A stretch of DNA of 64,000 nucleotides, taken from Acidimicrobiaceae bacterium. Its GTDB lineage: Bacteria > Actinomycetota > Acidimicrobiia > Acidimicrobiales > RAAP-2. Both the position numbers and the translations under genes were made by a program. The notes under the pieces were generated by a model. The model saw only the letters and a list, made by a program, of their open reading frames with translations. It did not search any database and was not told the origin of the DNA. The stretch's first letter is position 1; every line of letters starts with the position of its first letter. The stretch lies in contig PMTF01000015.1 of NCBI GenBank assembly GCA_003167415.1, positions 118,006 through 182,005 on the forward strand, written 5' to 3'. Below, piece after piece: positions 50,509 to 58,575 of this stretch.

Positions 50509-51900
50509 GTGGGAACGGCCAAAAAATTCGCCATTCGGACCTTCGGGTGCCAGATGAACGAGCACGACTCCGAGCGCCTGGCCGGGCTGATGGTCGCCGA
50601 GGGCATGGTCGCGGTCGCCGACGAATCCGAGGCCGACGTGGTGATCTTCAATACCTGCACGATTCGCGCAAACGCCGACCTGAAGCTCTACAGCGCGCTC
50701 GGTCAGATGAAGGCGCTCAAGGAGAGGCGTCCGCAGATGCAGATCGCGGTCGGCGGATGCATGGCCCAAAAGGACCGCGGTCAGATCCTCGAACGGGCCA
50801 GTTGGGTCGACGTGGTCTTCGGCACCCACAACCTGGCCGCGGCGCCGCGACTCCTCGAGCGATCACGGACCGAGGGCCCGATCGTCGAGGTCCTGGACGC
50901 TCCGGACCCCGAGGCCAATCGCGACATGGCGCCGGCGCTCTACGCGATTCGCGAACTTCCTTTCGCCGCGTGGATCACCATCCAGACCGGTTGTGACAAT
51001 ACGTGCGCCTACTGCATCGTCCCGGCGGTACGCGGCGCCGAGATCAGTCGACCGTTCGCCGACCTCGTGACGGAAGCCGAGATGCTCGCCGCGACCGGAG
51101 TGACCGAGATCACCGTGCTCGGCCAGAACGTCAACTCCTACGGTCGTGACATCACCCGTCGAAGCCCCCTCTTCGCGGACCTGCTGCGCGCCCTCGCCCG
51201 GGTGGAGGGCATTGAGCGAATCCGCTTCACCAGTCCGCACCCCAAGGACCTGCGGCCCGAGACGATCGCGGCGATGGCCGAATCGGCGACCGTCTGTCCG
51301 CAGCTGCACCTGCCGCTGCAGTCCGGCTCGAACCGGGTCTTGAAGGCGATGCGTCGCGGGTACAAGGTCGAGCGCTACATGGAGCGGCTGGGCCAGGCGC
51401 GCGCGGCGATTCAAGACCTGGCGGTCACAACCGATTTGATCGTGGGCTTTCCCGGTGAGAGTGACGCCGATTTTGACGAGACGCTCGACGTCGTGGCGGC
51501 CTGTGAGTTTGACTCGGCGTACACGTTCATCTTCTCGCCCCGTGAAGGAACCCGAGGCGCGCTAATGACGTCACAGTTCATTCCCGAGGAGGTGATCAAA
51601 TCTCGCTTCGAGCGTTTGAAGCAAGTCCTCGATCGTTCCGCGTTGCGCAAGCACGAGGCCCGCGTGGGACGGCGTGAGGAGGTCCTCGTCGAGGGACCGT
51701 CGCGGCGTAATGAACTGATGCTCTCGGGCCGTACCCGTCAAGGCAAACTCATCCACTTCCCTCAGGTCGACGAGTCGCTTCGCCCCGGTGCACTCGTGAT
51801 GGTTGACGTGACGCACGGAGCGCCGTATCACCTGCTCGGGGAGTACGCGTCAACGGTGCGAGCCCCTCGCCACAAGGTTCGCATTCCCCTCAACTTGTGA
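50509..51900 (+). CDS. miaB: tRNA-2-methylthio-N6-dimethylallyladenosine synthase
   Basis: Radical-SAM methylthiotransferase that modifies i6A37 of tRNA. The start is GTG 50509 (MGTAKKFAIRTFGCQMNEHD). The N-terminal cluster uses C14, C50 and C84. The radical-SAM cluster is C162-x3-C166-x2-C169 (CDNTCAYCIV). A C-terminal TRAM domain follows (RVGRREEVLVEG). Length 463. It overlaps miaA by 4 bp; MiaA makes the substrate for MiaB, so the pair is functional. The frame is open further upstream in the EamA gene but that is not conserved. Confidence 0.96.
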   Translation: MGTAKKFAIRTFGCQMNEHDSERLAGLMVAEGMVAVADESEADVVIFNTCTIRANADLKLYSALGQMKALKERRPQMQIAVGGCMAQKDRGQILERASWVDVVFGTHNLAAAPRLLERSRTEGPIVEVLDAPDPEANRDMAPALYAIRELPFAAWITIQTGCDNTCAYCIVPAVRGAEISRPFADLVTEAEMLAATGVTEITVLGQNVNSYGRDITRRSPLFADLLRALARVEGIERIRFTSPHPKDLRPETIAAMAESATVCPQLHLPLQSGSNRVLKAMRRGYKVERYMERLGQARAAIQDLAVTTDLIVGFPGESDADFDETLDVVAACEFDSAYTFIFSPREGTRGALMTSQFIPEEVIKSRFERLKQVLDRSALRKHEARVGRREEVLVEGPSRRNELMLSGRTRQGKLIHFPQVDESLRPGALVMVDVTHGAPYHLLGEYASTVRAPRHKVRIPLNL

Positions 51901-52832
51901 GTACCCGCGACGTCGCGGTGGCGCTGGTCGGACCGACGGCGTCGGGCAAATCGGCGCTCGCGCACTCCTTGGCCTTCGAACAGCTCGATCACGTAGAGAT
52001 CCTGGCCGTCGACGCCATGACCGTCTATCGCGGCATGGACCTCGCGACGGCGAAGCCGACGCGCACCGAACGCAGTGACGTGAGCTACCACTTGCTCGAC
52101 CTCGTCGAACCGAGCGACGAGTTCACGGTCGCGCAGTTTCAGCGAGCGGCGCACGCCGCCGCCGCGGACGTCTGGGGCGCGGGTCACAAGGTCCTCTACG
52201 TCGGGGGCACCGGACTCTACGGCCGCGCGGTGCTGGACGACCTGGCGTTGCCCGGTCAATACCCCCACGTTCGAACGCTGCTCGACGAGCGAGCGCACGA
52301 CGAGTTGCCAGCGCTCTACGCCGAACTGGAGGCGCTCGATCCGCTCGCGGCGAGTCGCATGGAAGCGACCAACGCGCGCCGCATCGTGCGCGCGCTCGAG
52401 GTCACCCTCGGCGCGGGCCGGCCGTTCTCCTCCTACGGCGAGGGTCTCACGACCTACGGCCCCGCGCGCGTCGTCCAGGTGGCGTTGCAGAGCGACTTCG
52501 AGCAGCTGGACCTGCGCATCGCCGCTCGCTTTCGCTCGTGGATGGACCAGGGACTGCTCGAAGAGGTGACGGCGTTGGCCGGTACGCCCGGCGGCCTGAG
52601 CCGCACCGCTCGCCAGGCCGTGGGGTACCGAGAGCTGTTGCGCCACGTGGAAGAGGGCGCCGAGTTAGAAGCGTGCGTCGAAGACGCGATTATTCAGAGC
52701 CGGCGACTCGCCCGGCGACAGCGTTCGTGGTTCTTGCGGGACCCGCGCATCGAGTGGTTCGACGAACCCGAACTGGCGCGCGCACGACTGCTCGCCGTGC
52801 TGAATGGTCCCGACGGGTTCGTGCGAGACTAG
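51897..52832 (+). CDS. miaA: tRNA dimethylallyltransferase
   Basis: Transfers dimethylallyl from DMAPP to A37 of tRNAs reading UNN codons. The P-loop is GPTASGKS at about 12-19. The substrate segment DAMTVYRGMDLATAKPT follows, where most homologues read DS(M/R)Q. The DVLYVGGTGLY-type motif and EATNARRIVRALEV are present. Length 311. GTG 51897 lies in the miaB stop. The prenyl donor comes from the MEP route, two genes of which (dxr, ispG) are also in the window. dapF follows after 5 bp. Confidence 0.95.
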   Translation: MSTRDVAVALVGPTASGKSALAHSLAFEQLDHVEILAVDAMTVYRGMDLATAKPTRTERSDVSYHLLDLVEPSDEFTVAQFQRAAHAAAADVWGAGHKVLYVGGTGLYGRAVLDDLALPGQYPHVRTLLDERAHDELPALYAELEALDPLAASRMEATNARRIVRALEVTLGAGRPFSSYGEGLTTYGPARVVQVALQSDFEQLDLRIAARFRSWMDQGLLEEVTALAGTPGGLSRTARQAVGYRELLRHVEEGAELEACVEDAIIQSRRLARRQRSWFLRDPRIEWFDEPELARARLLAVLNGPDGFVRD

Positions 52833-52837
52833 AAGAA

Positions 52838-53605
52838 ATGGCATTGCGATCCCTCCAGAAGTGGCACGGTGCGGGGAACGACTTCCTCGTCGAAGTGAGC
52901 GAACACGGCACGGCGCCGTGGTGGAACGCCGAACGTGCCGAAGCGATCTGTGATCGCACCACGGGCGTCGGCGCCGACGGACTGTTGCTGGCGACCCTGG
53001 GTTCGGCGGTCACCATGACGCTCTACAACGCCGACGGCTCCACGGCCGAGATGTCCGGCAACGGCATTCGATGCCTGGCCGCCGCCGTGCGTCGGGCGAC
53101 CAACGGCAACTGGGACACCCTGGACGTGGAAACGGTCACCGGCACGCGTACGGTGACCCTGAAACTGGTGGACACCACCGGTGACGGCAGTGTCGCCATG
53201 GGCGAAGTGACGTTCGGAGAGACGCTGCCCGGCACGCTCGGGGTGGCCTACGTAGGCAATCCGCACGTCGTCGTGCGCGACGACCCGAAGTGGACCGACG
53301 CGATGCGAGAAGAGTTGGCGGAGAAACTGTCAGTTGACATGGACGGCGCGAACGTCGAATTCCTGACGGTGGACGATGAGCAGCACCTGTCGATCAAGGT
53401 GATCGAGCGTGGCGTCGGCTGGACCAGAGCCTGCGGGACAGGATCGTGCGCGGTGGCGGCAATCGCCCATCGCGAGCAGATGTGCGGCCCGGACGTCATC
53501 GTCGATAATCCCGGTGGCGCGCTGCACGTAACGCTGGACGGCGCCGCGGCCACGCTGGGCGGTCCGGTGCAGTTCATCGCGAACGTCGAGTGGCTCGAAG
53601 CGTGA
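52838..53605 (+). CDS. dapF: Diaminopimelate epimerase
   Basis: PLP-independent epimerase giving meso-diaminopimelate for peptidoglycan and lysine. The two catalytic cysteines are visible: C79 in GNGIRCLA and C199 in ACGTGSCAV. The N-terminus is MALRSLQKWHGAGNDFLVEV, typical of the family. The ATG at 52838 gives 255 residues. Upstream extension of the frame belongs to miaA territory. It overlaps hflX by 4 bp (GTGA). Confidence 0.96.
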   Translation: MALRSLQKWHGAGNDFLVEVSEHGTAPWWNAERAEAICDRTTGVGADGLLLATLGSAVTMTLYNADGSTAEMSGNGIRCLAAAVRRATNGNWDTLDVETVTGTRTVTLKLVDTTGDGSVAMGEVTFGETLPGTLGVAYVGNPHVVVRDDPKWTDAMREELAEKLSVDMDGANVEFLTVDDEQHLSIKVIERGVGWTRACGTGSCAVAAIAHREQMCGPDVIVDNPGGALHVTLDGAAATLGGPVQFIANVEWLEA

Positions 53606-54882
53606 CCTATATACCCACTACCCTCATCGATCGCAGTTTTCGCGAGAAGATCGTCCTCGTCGGGGTGCAGTTTCCCGGCGCGTCCGAAGACGAACTCGAC
53701 TACCAACTCGACGAACTGGCTTTGCTCGTCGACACGGCCGGCGCCGACGTCGTCGCGCGAGTGGTCCAGCGTCGGGACTCGCCGGATCCGGCCACGTTTC
53801 TCGGCTCGGGCAAGGTTCAAGAGTTGCGAGAGATCTGTCTCGCGCTCGACTCCGACACGGTGGTGTTCGAACACAACCTCTCGCCGGCGCAACAACGCAA
53901 CTTGGAAAAGATCCTCGGACGAACGGCGATCGACCGCACCGCGGTGATTCTGGACATCTTCGCGCAGAACGCGCGCACCCCGGAAGGTAAAGCCCAGGTG
54001 GAGCTGGCGCTCTTGCAGTATCGCCTGCCCCGACTGCGTCGAGCCGGGGGATCGCTCTCCCAACAGGCCGGTGGCATCGGCACGCGAGGACCGGGCGAGA
54101 CCCAGCTCGAGACGGATCGCCGACGCCTCGTGAATCGCATTCACGCCATCCGTCGCGAACTCAAAGAGATCGACCGTACCCGCACCGTGCAGCGCCAGGG
54201 TCGCGCGCGAGGACGTCACCGCGAAGTGACGCTGGTTGGCTACACCAACGCCGGCAAGTCCTCGATGCTCAACGCGATCACCGACGCCGGGGTGGACGCC
54301 GAGGATCGGCTCTTCGTCACGCTCGATCCGCGCACCCGCCAGCGCCAACTGTCCGGTGGTGAGACCGTCCTCTTCACCGACACCGTCGGCTTCATCTCGA
54401 ACCTGCCGCACGACCTCGTCGAAGCCTTCATGTCCACGTTGAAGTCGGTCCAGTTGGCCGACCTCTTGGTCCACGTGGTCGACGGCGCCAACGATCACGC
54501 CGAAGAACAGATTGCCGCGGTGCGCGAAGTATTGCGCGAGATCGACGCCGACCACGTGCCGGAGCTGCTGGTCTTCAACAAGGCCGACCTCCCGGGATCG
54601 CGGGCCCGCGAGCTGGCCAAGATGCACGAGGGCAGCGTCTGGGTCTCGGCCGTGACGCACGAGAATCTCGAAGCGGCCATCGCCACGATTGGCGATCGAC
54701 TGCGCGTCAACGACCGGGTGGTGACGCTCCATCTGCCACTCGACCGTGGCGACCTCTTGGCGCGCGCGCACCGCGAAGGCGAGGTCGTCGACACCTCGAT
54801 CACCGAGGACAGCGTGGTGGTCCGGGTGTTGCTGGACACGGTGAGCGTCGCGCACTTTGACGAATGGCGAGTACCGGCGTGA
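53602..54882 (+). CDS. hflX: GTPase HflX
   Basis: Ribosome-associated GTPase that rescues stalled or heat-damaged ribosomes. GTG 53602 gives VTYIPTTLIDRSFREKIVLVGVQF. The N-terminal HflX domain includes FLGSGKVQEL and the basic linker LRRAGGSLSQQAGGIGTRGPGETQLE. The G domain follows with GYTNAGKSSMLNAI and FTDTVGFISNLPHDLVEAF. Length 426. It lies between dapF and dapC with 4-bp overlaps on both sides; in many Actinobacteria miaB-miaA-dapF-hflX is a conserved string. Confidence 0.95.
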   Translation: MTYIPTTLIDRSFREKIVLVGVQFPGASEDELDYQLDELALLVDTAGADVVARVVQRRDSPDPATFLGSGKVQELREICLALDSDTVVFEHNLSPAQQRNLEKILGRTAIDRTAVILDIFAQNARTPEGKAQVELALLQYRLPRLRRAGGSLSQQAGGIGTRGPGETQLETDRRRLVNRIHAIRRELKEIDRTRTVQRQGRARGRHREVTLVGYTNAGKSSMLNAITDAGVDAEDRLFVTLDPRTRQRQLSGGETVLFTDTVGFISNLPHDLVEAFMSTLKSVQLADLLVHVVDGANDHAEEQIAAVREVLREIDADHVPELLVFNKADLPGSRARELAKMHEGSVWVSAVTHENLEAAIATIGDRLRVNDRVVTLHLPLDRGDLLARAHREGEVVDTSITEDSVVVRVLLDTVSVAHFDEWRVPA

Positions 54883-55982
54883 GCTTCACGCCGCCGCCCT
54901 ATCCCTACGAGCGCCTGGACGTACTCAAGAAGCTCGCGGCGGTGCACGACGGCGGTCCGATCGACTGTTCGATCGGCACGCCGATTGACGCGCCACCGCA
55001 GGCCGTGCTGGAGGAGTTGGCGAAGGGCACCGGCGCCCGGGGCTATCCCACGTCGCAGGGTTCGCCGGACTTTCGAACCGCGGCCGCCTCGTGGATGCAA
55101 CGGCGATTTGGCGTGACCGTCTCGATCAATGACGTCGCGGCCTGTATCGGGACCAAGGAGTTCGTCGGCACCCTCGCCGGCTACCTGCATCTGCGTTCGC
55201 CCGAGCGCGACACCGTCTTGTATCCGGCGATCAGTTATCCGACCTACGCCATGGGCGCCACGCTCGCCGGGCTTCGACCGGTGCCGGTCACCGTGCGCGA
55301 TGGTCGTCTGGACCTGGAGTCGATCGACCGCGACGACGTCGACCGCGCGCTCGTCTTGTGGGCCAACTCGCCCTCGAATCCGACCGGGTACCTCGATGAC
55401 CTCGAGCACGTCGCCGCGTGGGGTCGTCGTCACGGCGTGCCGGTCGCGAGTGACGAGTGCTACGCGGAGTTCACCTGGGCCGGCCCTCCGCGGTCGATCC
55501 TCGAGCACGGCAGCGACGGCGTGCTCGCGTTGCACTCGAGCTCCAAGCGATCGAACCTGGCCGGCATACGCGCCGGCTTTTACGCCGGCGACGAAGAGTT
55601 GGTGAACTTCCTCAAGTCGGTGCGCCAGCACGCCGGATTCATGGTCCCCGCGCCGGTGCAGGCGGCCGTCGCGGTCGCGTACAACGATGACGAACACGTC
55701 GCGCGCCAACGCGAGCGCTACTGGTCGCGGTTGTCGTTGATGTCCGAGGCCCTTGGCGAATTCGGCGTGCACGCGCCGTTGCCCGAAGGTGCGTTCTACC
55801 TTTGGTGTTCGAAAGAGGGGCTCGACGGTTGGGCCCTGGCCGGTGAGATCGCCGAGCGCTCGGCGTTGGTGGTCAGCCCCGGCGAACTCTACGGCGAGGA
55901 CGGCCGAAACTTCGTGCGACTGGCGGTGGTCCAGAGCGACGAACGTCTCGCTTTAGCCGCCGCTCGGCTCCGAGGAGAATGA
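54879..55982 (+). CDS. dapC: Succinyldiaminopimelate aminotransferase
   Basis: PLP-dependent fold-type I aminotransferase expected to make N-succinyl-L,L-DAP. The protein begins VSFTPPPYPYERLDVLKKLAA, has ARGYPTSQGSPDFRTAAASWMQRRFGV, NSPSNPTGYLDD, SDECYAEF and the PLP-lysine segment LHSSSKRSNLAGIRAGF. The actinobacterial DapC proteins start this way, and dapD and dapE follow, which fixes the function. GTG 54879 overlaps the hflX stop; ATG 54864 is an alternative start. Length 367. Confidence 0.9.
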   Translation: MSFTPPPYPYERLDVLKKLAAVHDGGPIDCSIGTPIDAPPQAVLEELAKGTGARGYPTSQGSPDFRTAAASWMQRRFGVTVSINDVAACIGTKEFVGTLAGYLHLRSPERDTVLYPAISYPTYAMGATLAGLRPVPVTVRDGRLDLESIDRDDVDRALVLWANSPSNPTGYLDDLEHVAAWGRRHGVPVASDECYAEFTWAGPPRSILEHGSDGVLALHSSSKRSNLAGIRAGFYAGDEELVNFLKSVRQHAGFMVPAPVQAAVAVAYNDDEHVARQRERYWSRLSLMSEALGEFGVHAPLPEGAFYLWCSKEGLDGWALAGEIAERSALVVSPGELYGEDGRNFVRLAVVQSDERLALAAARLRGE

Positions 55983-55992
55983 TCGTCGCCAG

Positions 55993-55998
55993 TACGAT
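55993..55998 (+). promoter_or_regulatory. Leaderless-type -10 (TACGAT) of dapD
   Basis: TACGAT ends 6 nt before the dapD ATG in the 22-bp dapC-dapD gap. The same hexamer and spacing precede proA. Confidence 0.6.
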
Positions 55999-56004
55999 GG
56001 CGAC

Positions 56005-56829
56005 ATGAGCGATCTCGAGACGCGCATCAATCAGTGGTACGACAACATCGCGGAGATGACGCCGGAGAACGTCGAGGCCCGCCGTGACGTGGAACTCGTC
56101 ATCACCAAACTGGACGACGGACAGCTGCGCGTGGCCGAGATCGGCTACCAGGGCGACGTCATCGTGCACGAATGGGTCCGGAAGGCGATCCTGTTGCTCT
56201 TTCGTCTGCGCGGACTGGAGAGGTCCGAGGTAGGTCCTTTCGAATACCTCGACCGGTTGGAACTGAAGCGCGACTACGAACGGCGCGGCGTTCGGGTGGT
56301 ACCCGGGGCCTCGGCCCGGCGGGGCAGCTTCCTCAGTCGCGGGGTCATCTTGATGCCGAGTTACGTCAACATCGGCGCCTGGGTCGGACCGAACACCATG
56401 GTCGACACGTGGGCGACGGTCGGCAGTTGCGCCCAAATCGGGGCCAACGTGCACCTCTCCGGTGGCGTGGGCATCGGCGGGGTCCTCGAGCCGGCCAACG
56501 CCGTCCCGGTGGTGATCGAAGATGACGCGTTCATCGGCAGTCGTTGCATGGTCGTGGAGGGCGCGCGCGTCGGGCGGGGTTCGGTCCTGGGCGTCGGAAC
56601 GGCGCTCAGTCCGTCGATCCCGGTCATCGACGCCGCTACCGGCGAAGAGGTGTCGCGCGGTCACGTCCCGGACTACTGCGTGGCCGTGTCGGCCAATCGC
56701 AAGCGCGAATTCGCCGGCGGGGAGTTCTTCTTGCCCTGCGTCCTCATCATTCGACGCATGAGTGAGGGCGAACGCCATAACAAGGTCGCTCTCAACGACA
56801 TCTTGCGCGAGCACGGCGTCGCCACGTGA
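56005..56829 (+). CDS. dapD: Tetrahydrodipicolinate N-succinyltransferase
   Basis: Succinylates tetrahydrodipicolinate using succinyl-CoA. The 274-residue protein resembles the proteobacterial form. A helical N-domain is followed by left-handed beta-helix hexapeptide repeats (SYVNIGAWVGPNTMVDTWATVGSC, NVHLSGGVGIGGVLEP, IEDDAFIGSRCMVVEGARVG). Many Actinobacteria carry a longer, divergent DapD of about 315-330 residues, so the compact E. coli-like type is notable. It overlaps dapE by 4 bp. Confidence 0.95.
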   Translation: MSDLETRINQWYDNIAEMTPENVEARRDVELVITKLDDGQLRVAEIGYQGDVIVHEWVRKAILLLFRLRGLERSEVGPFEYLDRLELKRDYERRGVRVVPGASARRGSFLSRGVILMPSYVNIGAWVGPNTMVDTWATVGSCAQIGANVHLSGGVGIGGVLEPANAVPVVIEDDAFIGSRCMVVEGARVGRGSVLGVGTALSPSIPVIDAATGEEVSRGHVPDYCVAVSANRKREFAGGEFFLPCVLIIRRMSEGERHNKVALNDILREHGVAT

Positions 56830-57875
56830 GTCGATTGGACGACGCGCTGGCGCTGGTCGCCATTGACTCGGTGAGTCGTGGCGAGGCGGCCATTGCCCAT
56901 CACGTCGCGATCGTGTTGGCTCACAACCCCGATCTCGACGTCGAGCGCATCGGCGACAACGTCGTGGCGCGAACGATCGGTCATCACGCGACTCGCCTGT
57001 TGGTCGCGGGACACCTGGACACGGTGCCCGGCGACGCGAGTGCGGCCTCGATCGTGGGCGACGAACTTCGCGGCGTTGGCGCCTGCGACATGAAGGGCTC
57101 GTTGGCCGTGATGCTCGAGTTGGCGTCAAAGCCGACACCGCGCTCCGTCGAAGTGACTTGGGTCTTTTACGCACGCGAGGAGATTTCGCGAAGTGACTCG
57201 GGACTCTCAGAGATCGTCGAACTCCGGCCGGAGCTGTTGGACGCGGACGCCGCGATACTGGCCGAACCAACGGACGGCCACGTCGAGGCGGGCTGTCAGG
57301 GGACGCTACGAGTATCGGTCGAGATGATCGGTGCTCGAGCGCACACGGCACGTCCCTTCGTCGGGCGAAACGCCATCCACCGTTTGGGGGACGTGGTCAC
57401 CAAGGTCGCGAGCTACGAGCCGCGCACCGCGGTGATCGATGGGATCGAGTTCGTCGAACAACTGCAGGTCGTCGACATCGTCGGGGGAGTGGCGCCGAAC
57501 GTGGTGCCCGATCGAGCGAGTTGCACATTGAACCACCGTGTCGCCCCCGATCGAACGAAAGATGAAGCGGTCGCCTGGCTCGTCGAGTTTCTTGGCGAGG
57601 TCACCGGCGAGGGTGACACGGTCAGCGTGGTGGATTGGGCCCCGTCCGCGGTGCCTTCGATGACCAACGAGCGTCTGACTGCCTTAGTGGCGCTCACGGG
57701 CGTGCCGGCGAAGGGAAAGGTCGGCTGGACGGACGTCGCGACGTTCGCCGAATTGAAGATTCCCGCCACCAACTTCGGCGCCGGGGACCCCCTGTTAGCC
57801 CACCGGAGCGACGAGTTCGTGACGCTCGCGCAGTTGGATCAATTCGCCACGGTCCTGTCGGCCTGGTTGCACTGA
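56826..57875 (+). CDS. dapE: Succinyl-diaminopimelate desuccinylase
   Basis: M20 zinc peptidase that removes succinate from N-succinyl-L,L-DAP. Zinc-site segments are VAGHLDTVPG (metal-binding His and the catalytic Asp) and GACDMKGSLAVML. The dimerisation lid follows GCQGTLRVSVEMIGARAHTARPFVGRNAIHRLG. Length 349; GTG 56826 lies in the dapD stop. The convergent lexA gene ends only 4 bp beyond, leaving no room for a terminator. Confidence 0.93.
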   Translation: MSRLDDALALVAIDSVSRGEAAIAHHVAIVLAHNPDLDVERIGDNVVARTIGHHATRLLVAGHLDTVPGDASAASIVGDELRGVGACDMKGSLAVMLELASKPTPRSVEVTWVFYAREEISRSDSGLSEIVELRPELLDADAAILAEPTDGHVEAGCQGTLRVSVEMIGARAHTARPFVGRNAIHRLGDVVTKVASYEPRTAVIDGIEFVEQLQVVDIVGGVAPNVVPDRASCTLNHRVAPDRTKDEAVAWLVEFLGEVTGEGDTVSVVDWAPSAVPSMTNERLTALVALTGVPAKGKVGWTDVATFAELKIPATNFGAGDPLLAHRSDEFVTLAQLDQFATVLSAWLH

Positions 57876-57879
57876 GTCC

Positions 57880-58503
57880 TTAGTAACTCCGCAGGACCGA
57901 AATGACTTTGCCGAAGAGGAAGACTTCGCGAGCGTCGAACTCCATGGGCTCCATCGTCGAATTCTCCGGCTTCAGGACCACCCGATTTCCCTGGGGGAAG
58001 TAGCGCTTCACCGTCGCCTCACCGCCGGGGATCTCGGCGACGACGATCTCTCCCTTGTTGGCCGCCGTCTGACGCTGCACGACCACGAAGTCGCCCGGAA
58101 GGATGCCGGCTTCGATCATGGACTCTCCTCGGACTTCTAACACGAAGCTGTCGCCGCGGCCGGCGAACTGCTCGGGAATCGACATGAGTTCGTGCGCAAT
58201 CTCCTGGGCGAGGACACCCGTGCCGGCCGCGACGTCACCCACGAAGGGGATGTAGCGGATGCGCTGATCCGGCGCCGGGTTCTCGACGTCGAGCCGAACG
58301 GTCAAGGTGCGGGGCTGCTGCGGATTCTTTTCGATGAAGCCGGCTCGTTTCAGTACTTCAATGTGGTTGGCGACGGTCGCCGGTGATTTCAGCCCGACGT
58401 GATCACCGATCTCTCGAATAGTCGGAGGGAAATTACGCTCTCGCTGACAAGAGATGATGAATTCAAGGATCTGGCGACGCATGGGAGTCAGTACTTCGGC
58501 CAT
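57880..58503 (-). CDS. lexA: LexA repressor
   Basis: SOS regulator that self-cleaves when bound to RecA filaments. The winged-helix DNA-binding part covers residues 1-68 (PPTIREIGDHVGLKSPATVANHIEVLKRAG). The cleavage site is A93-G94 (VAAGTG). The catalytic dyad is S128 (GESMIEAG) and K166 (ATVKRYFP). Length 207. The ATG has AAAGGAAG upstream. Its promoter carries two LexA boxes, so it is autoregulated. No SOS partner gene is adjacent. Confidence 0.97.
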   Translation of the reverse strand: MAEVLTPMRRQILEFIISCQRERNFPPTIREIGDHVGLKSPATVANHIEVLKRAGFIEKNPQQPRTLTVRLDVENPAPDQRIRYIPFVGDVAAGTGVLAQEIAHELMSIPEQFAGRGDSFVLEVRGESMIEAGILPGDFVVVQRQTAANKGEIVVAEIPGGEATVKRYFPQGNRVVLKPENSTMEPMEFDAREVFLFGKVISVLRSY

Positions 58504-58518
58504 GAGCTTCCTTTCAGG

Positions 58519-58536
58519 TACGAACAGTTGTTCGTA
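58519..58536. promoter_or_regulatory. LexA (SOS) box 1
   Basis: A palindrome with 7-bp arms, TACGAAC and GTTCGTA around AGTT, matches the actinobacterial consensus CGAACnnnnGTTCG perfectly. It touches the lexA -10 (TATCCT) and covers the expected transcription start. Confidence 0.92.
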
Positions 58537-58564
58537 GGATACCCCAGAAGCGGACCAAAATCAA
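58536..58564 (-). promoter_or_regulatory. lexA promoter
   Basis: On the minus strand TTGATT (58559-58564) and TATCCT (58536-58541) are separated by exactly 17 bp. LexA box 1 overlaps the -10 side and box 2 overlaps the -35. Confidence 0.78.
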
Positions 58565-58575
58565 ACACCTGTTCG
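58562..58575. promoter_or_regulatory. LexA (SOS) box 2
   Basis: CAAACACCTGTTCG differs from CGAACnnnnGTTCG at one base. It lies 41 bp from box 1, about four helical turns, and overlaps the lexA -35. Confidence 0.7.
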
